Positions 34,687 through 43,603 of a stretch of 56,781 nt of DNA are shown here, one piece after another. Source of the stretch: 630D-37 sp037478835 (GTDB taxonomy: Bacteria > Chloroflexota > Anaerolineae > Anaerolineales > Villigracilaceae); assembly GCA_037478835.1 (NCBI GenBank), contig JBBFLV010000012.1, positions 1 to 56,781 on the forward strand, in the 5' to 3' direction. Positions within the stretch are counted from its first letter, which is position 1. Each line of letters starts with the position of its first letter. The translations under genes and the position numbers were made by a program. The notes under the pieces are model-generated. The model did not search any database. It was given only the letters and a program-made list of their open reading frames with translations, and was not told where the DNA came from.

Positions 34687-36801
34687 ATGAGAATTCGGGT
34701 GTTGCCGGTTTACTCCAGATTGGCAGATCAGGCCGAGATCCCGCCTGAGTTGCAGGCCAAGTTGCCGGCGGGGTTAAGGCTATCGCGCCACCAGGTAGAG
34801 ACCTACCGTGCGCTGACCGAAGGAGATGCTGAAGTGATTTTCAATACGGCGATGACCGGAGATGGAAAAAGCCTAGCGGGGCAACTGCCCATTTTGGTTC
34901 ACGGTGGGTATAACTATCCTGTTTTAGCAATGTATCCTACGAATGAGTTGATCGAAGACCAGATGGTGCATTTGGAAAGGACAATTCAATGGTGGCAAGC
35001 AGATGTTTTGTACAATCGTTTGAATAGCATGGAACTGGATCGGGCGATGGTAGAAGGTGACTACTTTCGGCGTGGCGATGCATTGATGAAAATCCTGCGC
35101 AACGGTGATTTGATCCTAACCAATCCTGATATTTTCCACTATGTTATGCATCAGTTTTACACCTGGCCGGGCGATGCACCGGATCGTTATTCAGGAGTGC
35201 TGACGCAGAAGTTTCGCCAGCTGACCTTCGATGAGTTCCATATCTTCGATGCACCGCAAATTGTCAGTGTACTCAACGCATTGTTGTTCATGCGTGAGGT
35301 GACAGGAGAAGTGCGTCCGCAGAGATTCTTGTTCCTCTCGGCGACGCCCAGAGCATTGATGCAAAAGTATCTGGAACGTTCTGGCTTGCGGGTGGTGTTC
35401 ATTCAAGGAGAATATGCTTCCGAGAGTTCTACAGAAGGATGGCGAAAGATTTTGAACGCTGCAGAGATTAACTTCGAAGCCGAGCCGCGAGCTGAGGCAT
35501 GGCTGGATGCGCATCTGGAAGATGTTGTCTTGCCGTTCTTTCTGGAACGTCGTCCCCACGCAAAAGGGGCAATCATTGTGAATTCTCGCGCCGCAGCTCT
35601 GCGTATCTATGAAAAGATTCACCCCATTTTTGCCCAATACGGGCTGACCGTTGAGCCGAATACCGGCTGGACAGGCCGAACGCGCCGCAAGATTTCTTAT
35701 CAGGCCGATTTGCTGATCGGCACTTCGACGGTAGATGTAGGAGTGGATTTCCAGATTAACTTTTTGGTCTTTGAAAGCGATAGTTCCGGCACATTTTTGC
35801 AGCGATTAGGCCGCTTGGGCCGGCACGATGGCTACCGGCGGAATGAAGAATTTATCCCTTTCCAGGATTTCCTCGCCTATGCTTTATTGCCGGATTGGGT
35901 TATAGCGCGCCTCTTCGAGAGCCAGAACGGATCGCCGCCTTTGTTGCAAGATTGGGCAGTGCTGGATCGCCCGACGCTAAACCGGGCTGTGGAACAGGCT
36001 TTCCCTTCTGCAAGCGAATTCGAGCAATATGTTCAGGTATGGGGAAAGTATCAATCCATTAGGATACTGTACGGGATGGCCCGTAAGCCGGTCTTTGAGC
36101 AGTATAAAGAAACGCGTCCCAGGCTCTTGAAGCGCTATGAAGAAACATTTGGCATTTTCCTCAAGAGTGCATATTCTGAATACAAACAGTTACTGGAGCA
36201 GCAACGAGCACTTTTGGAAGAAGCGCTTTCTTTTCGCGGTGGAACGCTTTTCCCATGTGGTGTCATTGACGAAAGTGAAAATGGCGTTGAGCGGTTCAAG
36301 GTGGTGGATCTGATTGCTGCTGTTGCCAATCACCACCTGGACTATTTGAGTGCTAAGGATTTTTATGCAGAAGTACGCCGTGCGGGACTGGAGGTGACAT
36401 TTTTTGAACAGCAGAAACCGTTGGGTTTCTTCTACTTGCGCGCGCCGCATGAGCTCCAGAGATATGTTTTTCACTTTCATGGTGATATAGGTAATTGGAG
36501 TGAGGATCGATTTGGCAGAGCTTTACTATTGAGAGGGTTTTCGCTGGATGCCGATTTTCCCGGACGAACCGAAATCAATCGGCGGTTGCGACAACTTGAG
36601 TTACCGACCTTGATGTGCGCCGGTGCAAAACCGTTTGAATTGAAGCGTCGCCTGAATCTGCCAATGCTTTTTCCACTTTATGAGTTTGAGAGCGATGATG
36701 GGATCAATGGCACCCTTGCTTTTGGCCGTGCGGCGCTTTTGCTAGATGCTCGCCTGCGGTCCTATCCTATGCCCTGTGGTGGTCAGGCTATTATCGTGTG
36801 A
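34687..36801 (+). CDS. cas3: Cas3' helicase, type I-D
   Basis: 704 residues, a superfamily 2 DNA helicase without an HD nuclease domain, as in type I-D. Motifs: Walker A AMTGDGKS at 55-62; DEFH at 182-185 in place of DExH; SAT at 218-220; and QRLGRLGRHDG as motif VI near 383. It unwinds target DNA after Cascade-like recognition, with cutting done by the HD domain of Cas10d. The start is uncertain: ATG at 34687 has only GGAAG close by, while an in-frame GTG at 34657 would add 10 residues. It follows the regulator by 39 bases. Confidence 0.88.
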   Translation: MRIRVLPVYSRLADQAEIPPELQAKLPAGLRLSRHQVETYRALTEGDAEVIFNTAMTGDGKSLAGQLPILVHGGYNYPVLAMYPTNELIEDQMVHLERTIQWWQADVLYNRLNSMELDRAMVEGDYFRRGDALMKILRNGDLILTNPDIFHYVMHQFYTWPGDAPDRYSGVLTQKFRQLTFDEFHIFDAPQIVSVLNALLFMREVTGEVRPQRFLFLSATPRALMQKYLERSGLRVVFIQGEYASESSTEGWRKILNAAEINFEAEPRAEAWLDAHLEDVVLPFFLERRPHAKGAIIVNSRAAALRIYEKIHPIFAQYGLTVEPNTGWTGRTRRKISYQADLLIGTSTVDVGVDFQINFLVFESDSSGTFLQRLGRLGRHDGYRRNEEFIPFQDFLAYALLPDWVIARLFESQNGSPPLLQDWAVLDRPTLNRAVEQAFPSASEFEQYVQVWGKYQSIRILYGMARKPVFEQYKETRPRLLKRYEETFGIFLKSAYSEYKQLLEQQRALLEEALSFRGGTLFPCGVIDESENGVERFKVVDLIAAVANHHLDYLSAKDFYAEVRRAGLEVTFFEQQKPLGFFYLRAPHELQRYVFHFHGDIGNWSEDRFGRALLLRGFSLDADFPGRTEINRRLRQLELPTLMCAGAKPFELKRRLNLPMLFPLYEFESDDGINGTLAFGRAALLLDARLRSYPMPCGGQAIIV

Positions 36802-36825
36802 GACTACTATGGAAAAGGAGGACTG

Positions 36826-39800
36826 ATGGTGGAAGAACAAGATTTTTTTCAGGAACCTGTTGAGGAAGAAGAAATCATCGTTCCCGAGAGGGAAGGCCCG
36901 GTTCAAATTGCTGAGGAGCCATTACTCGTTGCCTTGATGCGCGAGGTGGTTGAGCATCTCTGGCCAGGCGATGTGGTGATGCAAGATTTTGTGGACAAGG
37001 TACTGCCGCCGCTTTCTTCCTTGTTAGGACATCACGCAGCCAAGGGCGGAGAATTTGCGGCACAACACCTGGCCGAAGGTCGTGAAAGCGTGGAACGCTA
37101 TGCTCAGGATCAAAGCATGCGCGCTCATTTACTTAATGGCCTGTTGCCGGTACTGCACATGGCGCGCTTGCTCAAGTCTTGGGGAGCGCCGCAGTTTCGG
37201 GCTTACGATGACCGCATGCGTCGTGTTTTCATGGCCGGCTACATTCTCCACGATTATCTCAAATTGCCCGGCGTCGAAGAACAGCTTAGGATGGCTGGCT
37301 TTCGTCATGATGCTGCTGTCGGCGCTGCCCAAATGCCCGTCCTTGAAGACATTTTTCAGGAATGGTGTGAACGATTGGGATTGGATGCTTTCTTAGAACA
37401 AGTTGGTGGTGTGCAGTATTTTCTCCATGATTTGATCTATATTGCCAGCAATACACAGGTGCGCTGGGGGACGTTGCGCAATCTGAGCCTATTGAAACAT
37501 CTCAGGCTGAATTCATCGCAGCTTGATCTGGCAGAACAGCTCAGCCGTATGTGTGATCTGCTGGCTTACGTTATTCAGACGCCACCACAGGCTATGATGC
37601 GCAAAGTTCAAAACGAAGTCTACACACTGAGCGGTGGATTGGCGCGGCTGAGCTACCACCATGTTTCTGAAAACCGAGGCGTGTTGACAAACTTTATCCA
37701 TAACGCCGCTCTGGATGCCATGACGCATGAATATCGTCAGCCTTTGCTCTATGCCCCCAGTGGTGTGATCTATCTGGAGCACACGAAGAATGCTCCGCCC
37801 TTGCCGAACCATGAGCAAGTGGTAGAAGCGGTGATCCAGAAAATCAGAACAATGGTTGGCCAACGGCTGGCAATCAGCAAGGCAGGCATAAAGCGCGATG
37901 GCAAGGGTATCAAATATGCCCAATATTATTGGTTGTTCTTCGATTTACCAACTTTCCTCCAAATCGGTGTAGATGCTACTTTCAAGGCCATCAATGAAAC
38001 AAAGAAACCCTCAGCAGGGAAACGCTTTGAGAAAATGCGAGAGGGCCGATGGATGGATGACCGGGTTGATCTGGATTTACCCGACACGCTCCGTGTCGAT
38101 CAGCTGGCAGAATGGTGTTTCCTGGCTGAAAATCAGGTCCGTGAAGTGATTCCTGAATTCGACACAGCAGCTTTTCTTCTGAAAGAGATGGATCTACAAG
38201 ACCTGGAAGACGATTTTCGTGCAGTTCCACGTGATAACCGTGCCGGTGGCGTTGGTTATCATTGGTACTTTGCAGCCGGTCACTTTATCAAGCGTAATCC
38301 CGGATGTTCACCTGCTGAAGTTGAAGAGAAAGCGCGCCAGATGGCTCAAAAATTGGCCTCGATGCCGGAAATTAGTGCTGCGCGCAATGTTGAGCGCAGC
38401 GATTGGGACGATTTGAGAGACTATATTGCACGTGTGTTGACCATTGGTGGTAAAGGCCAGCGGGATATACGGAGTGTAATTCGAGTTGAATTAGAGCGGT
38501 ATAGTAATGCCAAGCGTAGGGGTCGTGGATCGAGTCAGGTATGCAGTCTTTGTTCTTCTCCCTATGCGATTAAGAAGCAACAGGAGGCGGCCATTCTATT
38601 TGCGCCGCAAGTCTATAGCAACAAAAAACCGTTGAATAGTACTGATCCGATTCGCGATATTTGTTCGATCTGTAGCATGGAAATGATGCTACGGCAAATT
38701 CTAATGAATCGCTCGGCCGCCAGCGGTGGAAATTTTGAAGGCCGACGGCTGCGTTACCTGTTCTTCTACCCGATGTATTTCTTCACGCCAGAAACCTTAG
38801 AGATATTCCGCCGTGCCCATGATCGCCTGGCGCGGATGAAATTCACCGAGCTGAAGCGTAGCCTGGAAGGCGAAAACGGCAAAGTGGATTTCTCTCCGGC
38901 CACCTTGCAACGCCTACAGGAGTTTATGCTGGAACCGCGTCCGGTCAACCCGGAGGCCGATCGCTATTTGCGCTTGCGTTTTCCGGAAAACGAACCACTT
39001 ACTTTCTACTTCATGGGCGTTCCACCACCCAGCCGTGATCCCAAAGACGCAGAAGCCTGGGTGCATCCGGCGCTATTGAGTCTGTTATTGCCGCTTATGT
39101 TGGATGTCAAGGTTGTGGCCAGTGAATCTTCTTTGCCATTAATGCTTGAAGCCAATGAGATGAACGAGGCGGTCTTCTTTGATGCACCGCATGCTGCGAT
39201 CCAGTACATTGTTCAAAAAACGCGCATCAATGTGGATGAGATATTGCCCACCCTCCGACGCATGTTAACAGTTTACTTTATTCACATCGATGCCAACGTT
39301 TCTCAGGGCAAAGAGGGTTTTGATTATCGCTGGCAGGATATTCCTGCTGCCGCTCGCTTGCTCGCGCAATCTCCACTCTATGCGTTTTACTATCTCAAGA
39401 AATGGCAGCGCAGGCAAAAAATGGACTCGATCCCGGCATCTCAGGCCGCACGGTATCTTACATTTGCCCAATATCTTTCAGGAGATGAGACTATGACCAA
39501 TCATGCCCGACGGTTAACCGAGCTCTATCGGCAGTTCTATCGTGCGAAACGACGGAACAGCAACAGTATTCTGCAACCGATTACAAAAACGGCGCGTGCC
39601 ATTCTGGACGCCGATAGCCGACTGTTCGGCGATCCGCAAGCGTTGACCGAAGCTGTGTACGGCGTGCTGCACAATTTCATTGAGCGTGCCTATAAGGAGC
39701 AACTGGCTTTTCCTCCAAAAGGAAGTACGCGAGAGAGCCAGGAAGCCGCGATGCGCGAATTTGCGCGCTACTTTGTCCAGGAGATCTTTTTTGGCATCTT

Positions 39801-39927
39801 TCGGGGTGACAAGAGTGCCTTGCGCGGCAAGCAGTTAAACCTGTTGAAGAATGCCTGTGAGGTGATCTACCTAGATGAAGCGGCAAAGGATCGCGCCGAG
39901 CGGGAAGAAGTGGAAACAAACGAATAA
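36826..39927 (+). CDS. cas10d: Cas10d (Csc3), type I-D large subunit with HD domain
   Basis: 1033 residues. The N-terminal HD nuclease region shows H101 (RAHLLNGLLPVLHMA) and H142/D143 (ILHDYLKLPG), so the site looks intact. A zinc-finger pair CSLC and CSIC brackets about residues 571-620. The rest is the diverged Cas10-like body without GGDD, as in other Csc3 proteins. It is the large subunit of the I-D complex and carries the DNA-cutting activity. AAGGAGG precedes the ATG. The upstream helicase and downstream Csc2/Csc1 complete the effector. Confidence 0.9.
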   Translation: MVEEQDFFQEPVEEEEIIVPEREGPVQIAEEPLLVALMREVVEHLWPGDVVMQDFVDKVLPPLSSLLGHHAAKGGEFAAQHLAEGRESVERYAQDQSMRAHLLNGLLPVLHMARLLKSWGAPQFRAYDDRMRRVFMAGYILHDYLKLPGVEEQLRMAGFRHDAAVGAAQMPVLEDIFQEWCERLGLDAFLEQVGGVQYFLHDLIYIASNTQVRWGTLRNLSLLKHLRLNSSQLDLAEQLSRMCDLLAYVIQTPPQAMMRKVQNEVYTLSGGLARLSYHHVSENRGVLTNFIHNAALDAMTHEYRQPLLYAPSGVIYLEHTKNAPPLPNHEQVVEAVIQKIRTMVGQRLAISKAGIKRDGKGIKYAQYYWLFFDLPTFLQIGVDATFKAINETKKPSAGKRFEKMREGRWMDDRVDLDLPDTLRVDQLAEWCFLAENQVREVIPEFDTAAFLLKEMDLQDLEDDFRAVPRDNRAGGVGYHWYFAAGHFIKRNPGCSPAEVEEKARQMAQKLASMPEISAARNVERSDWDDLRDYIARVLTIGGKGQRDIRSVIRVELERYSNAKRRGRGSSQVCSLCSSPYAIKKQQEAAILFAPQVYSNKKPLNSTDPIRDICSICSMEMMLRQILMNRSAASGGNFEGRRLRYLFFYPMYFFTPETLEIFRRAHDRLARMKFTELKRSLEGENGKVDFSPATLQRLQEFMLEPRPVNPEADRYLRLRFPENEPLTFYFMGVPPPSRDPKDAEAWVHPALLSLLLPLMLDVKVVASESSLPLMLEANEMNEAVFFDAPHAAIQYIVQKTRINVDEILPTLRRMLTVYFIHIDANVSQGKEGFDYRWQDIPAAARLLAQSPLYAFYYLKKWQRRQKMDSIPASQAARYLTFAQYLSGDETMTNHARRLTELYRQFYRAKRRNSNSILQPITKTARAILDADSRLFGDPQALTEAVYGVLHNFIERAYKEQLAFPPKGSTRESQEAAMREFARYFVQEIFFGIFRGDKSALRGKQLNLLKNACEVIYLDEAAKDRAEREEVETNE

Positions 39928-39953
39928 TTCCTCAAACGAAAGGAGAAAATCCC

Positions 39954-40955
39954 ATGTCTACTCTCAAATCCGATTGGTTCCTCAAGCAAGTTCCCGGTAA
40001 ACCGATGGGGCGTTATGCGCATATCATCACCGTGCGCGTCACTGATTCCTATCCGCTTTTTCAAACGGATGGCGAGCTGAATACTGCGCGCGTAAGCGCG
40101 GGAATTGCAACCCTTGAACCAATGACGCGTATCACCATCTTCAAGCGCAAGCAGTCGACTCCAGAACGCCTGGTCGGACGTGAGTTGTTACGCCGTTATG
40201 GTCTTATCAGCGGCGAAGCATATGATGAAAAGAAGAAAAACGAGTTTGACGAAAATGGCTTGCCGGTTTGCGATTACAATGTTCGATTTTGCACCCAGTG
40301 CCCAGATTGTATTACTTATGGCTTTGCCATTGGTGATAGCGGTTCGGAAAAATCAAAGGTGATTACTGATACGGCTTATTCGCTCACCAGTTATGAACAC
40401 AGCCACGAAGCGTTCACCCTGAATGCCCCTTATGAAGATGGCACAATGACCCGCTATGGCGATGTGACTAGCCGCATTAACGAGCAAGATCATGTTACCC
40501 CACAGGTGATCTTTCCATCCGTTGTGACGACCCGTGATTTGACCGAGAATCTATTCCTCTATGTGATCAATAATGTGTTGCGCGCCAAACGCTATGGCGC
40601 TCAGACCACGCGCACCGGCCGGATGCAAAATCACATTGTGGCAATTGTTCTGGCGGATGGCGAAATTTTCTCGAACCTGTTTTTCACGCAGGCCCTGTAT
40701 GATGTCTTGCGTAACAAGATTACTCCACCGGATCCGGTCAACCCGCAAGATGTGATCGTCGCTGCGCGCACATTAATCCCCCATCTGCTCCGAAGGGATG
40801 GAGTAAAGGTTGATCAATTGCTGATCGGTGATGACTTGAAATCTTTCCTGGATGAAGTGAGCGCTATGGATGTACGATCCCTGCTTGAGAAAGCTTATGC
40901 TGATAGCCTCGCTTATCATCAGACCTGGATTGCCAAAGCCGGCAAGAAAAAATAG
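39954..40955 (+). CDS. csc2: Csc2 (Cas7d), type I-D backbone
   Basis: 333 residues, a Cas7-family RAMP that coats the crRNA. It shows the Csc2-type start YAHIITVRVTDSYPLFQTDGELNTARVSAG, a RMTIFKRKQSTPERLVGRELLR-like thumb region and a Cys cluster CTQCPDC near residue 112 followed by YGFAIGDSGSEKSKVITDTAYSL. AAAGGAG lies before the ATG. It lies 26 bases after Cas10d and 8 bases before Csc1. Confidence 0.9.
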   Translation: MSTLKSDWFLKQVPGKPMGRYAHIITVRVTDSYPLFQTDGELNTARVSAGIATLEPMTRITIFKRKQSTPERLVGRELLRRYGLISGEAYDEKKKNEFDENGLPVCDYNVRFCTQCPDCITYGFAIGDSGSEKSKVITDTAYSLTSYEHSHEAFTLNAPYEDGTMTRYGDVTSRINEQDHVTPQVIFPSVVTTRDLTENLFLYVINNVLRAKRYGAQTTRTGRMQNHIVAIVLADGEIFSNLFFTQALYDVLRNKITPPDPVNPQDVIVAARTLIPHLLRRDGVKVDQLLIGDDLKSFLDEVSAMDVRSLLEKAYADSLAYHQTWIAKAGKKK

Positions 40956-40963
40956 GAGGCGCC

Positions 40964-41650
40964 ATGCGCCTGACCTTCTGCAGGCTCACTTTTCATGAAA
41001 ATCTGTTTTATGCGACAAGGGAGGCAGGACGGCTATATGAAACCGGGCGCTATCTGCATAACTATGCTCTCACCTATGCTCTCGGATTGGTCAGTGCGCC
41101 CTACTTTCAGTCGCAGCAAGTGCCTAATTATGCTGCGGAGCTTTCGGTTCTGAATGAGCGAAAGGTTTATGTGACCCCAGCACGTGGCGTAGATGTGCGC
41201 TATCAGTTGGTCACCTTCAAATTCGCTGATAATGCTTATCATGTCAGAATGGAAGAGAGCAGCCGCAACCTGCCTACCTTTGGCCGCGCCAAAGAGATTG
41301 CCGTCGGCAGTATTTTCGAGTTTGGCATCCTACATGAAGCCGATCTCTTTTTGCCGCGTTGGATTCGCATGGGGTTGTGGCGCAGCAAGGGGCTGTTGGA
41401 GGTGCTTGGCGAAGCTGAGTTGAAGCCTATTTCTGATATTGAGATGACTGCCAGCTTGCCGCTCAACCCTCTTGACGTCTCCGGTGAGTTTTTGTTGTAT
41501 GACCTGATTTCTATGCCGCCATCCAGTCTGGTGGATCATGCGCTCATCAGAACAGAGTGGCTGAGAGCAGATATAGCCGGTCGTAGTCCGATTTTCATCC
41601 CCGCCCACCTCCGCTACACCTTCCCACAAACCCAGCCCAATCTGCTCTGA
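40964..41650 (+). CDS. csc1: Csc1 (Cas5d-like), type I-D
   Basis: 228 residues, the normal Csc1 size. It is a Cas5-type RAMP expected to hold the 5' handle of the crRNA. The start MRLTFCRLTFHENLFYATREAGRLYETGRYLHNYALTYALGL is characteristic. AGGAGG lies 5 bases before the ATG. It closes the I-D effector set; a repeat-bearing gap separates it from cas6. Confidence 0.87.
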   Translation: MRLTFCRLTFHENLFYATREAGRLYETGRYLHNYALTYALGLVSAPYFQSQQVPNYAAELSVLNERKVYVTPARGVDVRYQLVTFKFADNAYHVRMEESSRNLPTFGRAKEIAVGSIFEFGILHEADLFLPRWIRMGLWRSKGLLEVLGEAELKPISDIEMTASLPLNPLDVSGEFLLYDLISMPPSSLVDHALIRTEWLRADIAGRSPIFIPAHLRYTFPQTQPNLL

Positions 41651-41691
41651 CCCGTAGAAGTGGACTCGCCCTCCAGATTTTTGGCACTACC

Positions 41692-41754
41692 CGACCGATC
41701 ATCTGATCCTGGCCACTTGACCACTCGACCATCCAACCATTCGACTATGAGACC
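41692..41754. repeat. Octamer-type repeat cluster between csc1 and cas6
   Basis: Diverged units of the CCGACYAT/CCAACCAT type (CCGATCAT, CTGATCCT, CTTGACCA, CTCGACCAT, CCAACCAT, TCGACTAT, GAGACCAT) fill the last 60 bases before cas6. The last ATG-containing unit supplies the cas6 start codon. No Shine-Dalgarno-like sequence is present. It is the first of four such clusters in the cas island. Confidence 0.7.
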
Positions 41755-42612
41755 ATGAGACTATACTCCGCCGTCCTCCGCCTGATCAACCTCCACCCTG
41801 TGACCGTCCCACCGGAGTGGGGGCAGCATGCCCATGCCGCTTTCTTCAATATCGTGCGCCAGGTTGATCCGGTTCTCTCGCAGGCGCTGCACGATCGGAA
41901 TGGCAAGCGCGTGCGTCAGCTATTCACCCTCGGCCCGTTGATGGGGCTGCCGCGCCGCCACGGCGCCGAGATTCACCTGCGCGAGGGATGGGAATGCTGG
42001 CAGCGTGTGACCCTTCTCAACGAGCCGCTTTTCCATGCTTTTCTGGAGTATTTCTTGGGCAGGGATGGCAAACCTGCTTCGTATATCCGTCTGGGCGATG
42101 CGCATTTTGCCGTGGCGGAGATCCTGGTCACGCCCGGCAGCCATCCCTGGGCCGGCTTCACTACGCTTGAGGAACTGCAGCGGCGTCTGGATGAACCGCC
42201 ACCGGCTTCCTTTGGCTTTGAGCTCCACTCGCCGACTTCTTTTAGCCTAGGGGACAGGATCGAAACGATGCCCTATCCACGGCTGGTCTTTCGTAACCTG
42301 GCCACTGCCTGGCACGTGTTGACCGGGCAGGACCTCATCCAGGCGGTGGAACACTATGCCGAACGTCATATGCGCTTGGTCGTGCATCGTTTGCAAAGCC
42401 GCCGTGCTATACTACATAACAAGCCACAAGTCGGCGTCATCGGACGTGTGGAATATCGCTTTGACCCTCCGGAGGATACTCCCCTGGCGCGTGCGTTGCA
42501 CCTGCTGGCCGACCTGGCCTTCTATACCGGCCTGGGACGCAAGACCGCCCAGGGCATGGGAATGGTGCGACGTTTCTATCCCAACGGGAAAGGAGAAGAT
42601 GCCTATGAGTGA
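41755..42612 (+). CDS. cas6: Cas6 pre-crRNA endoribonuclease
   Basis: 285 residues, a double-ferredoxin RAMP that cuts the repeat transcript and leaves the 8-nt 5' handle. The C-terminal glycine-rich signature is LHLLADLAFYTGLGRKTAQGMGMVRRF, typical of Cas6 in type I and III systems. It is the only Cas6 in the window, so it must supply crRNAs to both effectors if the array is used by both. The ATG at 41755 is the only start that fits and lies in the repeat cluster. Its stop overlaps the next gene's start. Confidence 0.9.
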   Translation: MRLYSAVLRLINLHPVTVPPEWGQHAHAAFFNIVRQVDPVLSQALHDRNGKRVRQLFTLGPLMGLPRRHGAEIHLREGWECWQRVTLLNEPLFHAFLEYFLGRDGKPASYIRLGDAHFAVAEILVTPGSHPWAGFTTLEELQRRLDEPPPASFGFELHSPTSFSLGDRIETMPYPRLVFRNLATAWHVLTGQDLIQAVEHYAERHMRLVVHRLQSRRAILHNKPQVGVIGRVEYRFDPPEDTPLARALHLLADLAFYTGLGRKTAQGMGMVRRFYPNGKGEDAYE

Positions 42613-43603
42613 TCATTCCCTGACCATCACCCTCAAAACCCTTACCCCGCTCTGGACGGGCGGTGTGGATCGCACCTGCTACCGCCTGCACGAGACCGGG
42701 CTGATCGGCTCGCTGCGCTGGTGGTACGAGGCCTTGGTGCGCGGGCTGGGCGGCTACGCCTGCGATCCGACGAGCGAGGATCGCTGCGAATATGACCCCA
42801 AGAAAAAAGACCCGCCCGAAAAGCAACTTTGCCCGGTGTGTTATCTCTTTGGTTGCACTGGCTGGGCAAGGAAGTTTCGGTTAATGGTGGTATCAACGCC
42901 GGTAATTGAAAATCGCGCCATTATTGCAGGGCAATCTATCGAAATTGCCATTATTCCTTTGCGACATTTGTATGAAGAAGAACGGTGTTTGCTTGAAGCG
43001 ACCCTGCGTCTGATCTCTGAATATGGCGCCATAGGTGGTAAAACTATCTTCAAGCCGTCCGATGAACCCAACCGTCAGAATCAGTTTCATCATCAAGATT
43101 TTGGGTTGGTAGAAATTAGACCATCTCAAGGGGATTGGCGCTGTTCTAAAACTCTGGAGCAAATCAAAACATACATACAATCAGGACAGTGGCGCTCAGG
43201 CAATGAGCGTGACCATTCCTGGGCATCTCTCCAATGTTTCTGGTGTGTCAAAGGGCGCTATCTAGCGAGGCAGGATGCTCAAAACAGTACATACAATAGG
43301 GTCTTAGGCAGAAAAGAGCCGAAGTGGCAAGGGCAATCTTTGGAGAAGAATAACCAGGTGTCTCGTTGGCTTGCAGGTAGCCAGCAGGAAAGCAAAAAAA
43401 TTTTCAGTTTCAAACATCCGTTTGAAGCTGGGCGCACCTTTGGCTTTGTAAAGCCGGGCACGATAGGCTATACGGAGATAAAGGATCGTTTGAAGAAAGT
43501 CTGGACAAATTTCGATCCCCAGACTGAATTCATCACAGGTGAACAGATTATCCACAATCTCTTTTCGTCGCCACAGCATCAAAAATCAGGAGGTGCTAAA
43601 TGA
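42605..43603 (+). CDS. cmr1: Cmr1-like RAMP protein
   Basis: 332 residues. The Cmr1 pattern is clear: TPLWTGGVDRTCYRLHETGLIGSLRWWYEALVRGLGGYACDP, then LCPVCYLFGCTGWARKFRL. Cmr1 caps the 3' side of a type III-B/C complex. A Cys-rich stretch (CDP..DRCEYDP..LCPVC) could hold zinc. The ATG at 42605 lies 9 bases after GGAG; another ATG at 42599 is too close. It overlaps cas6 by 8 bases. Base composition drops sharply at about 42850 inside the gene (line 42661-42720 is 42/60 G+C; line 42901-42960 is 23/60). Confidence 0.85.
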   Translation: MSDHSLTITLKTLTPLWTGGVDRTCYRLHETGLIGSLRWWYEALVRGLGGYACDPTSEDRCEYDPKKKDPPEKQLCPVCYLFGCTGWARKFRLMVVSTPVIENRAIIAGQSIEIAIIPLRHLYEEERCLLEATLRLISEYGAIGGKTIFKPSDEPNRQNQFHHQDFGLVEIRPSQGDWRCSKTLEQIKTYIQSGQWRSGNERDHSWASLQCFWCVKGRYLARQDAQNSTYNRVLGRKEPKWQGQSLEKNNQVSRWLAGSQQESKKIFSFKHPFEAGRTFGFVKPGTIGYTEIKDRLKKVWTNFDPQTEFITGEQIIHNLFSSPQHQKSGGAK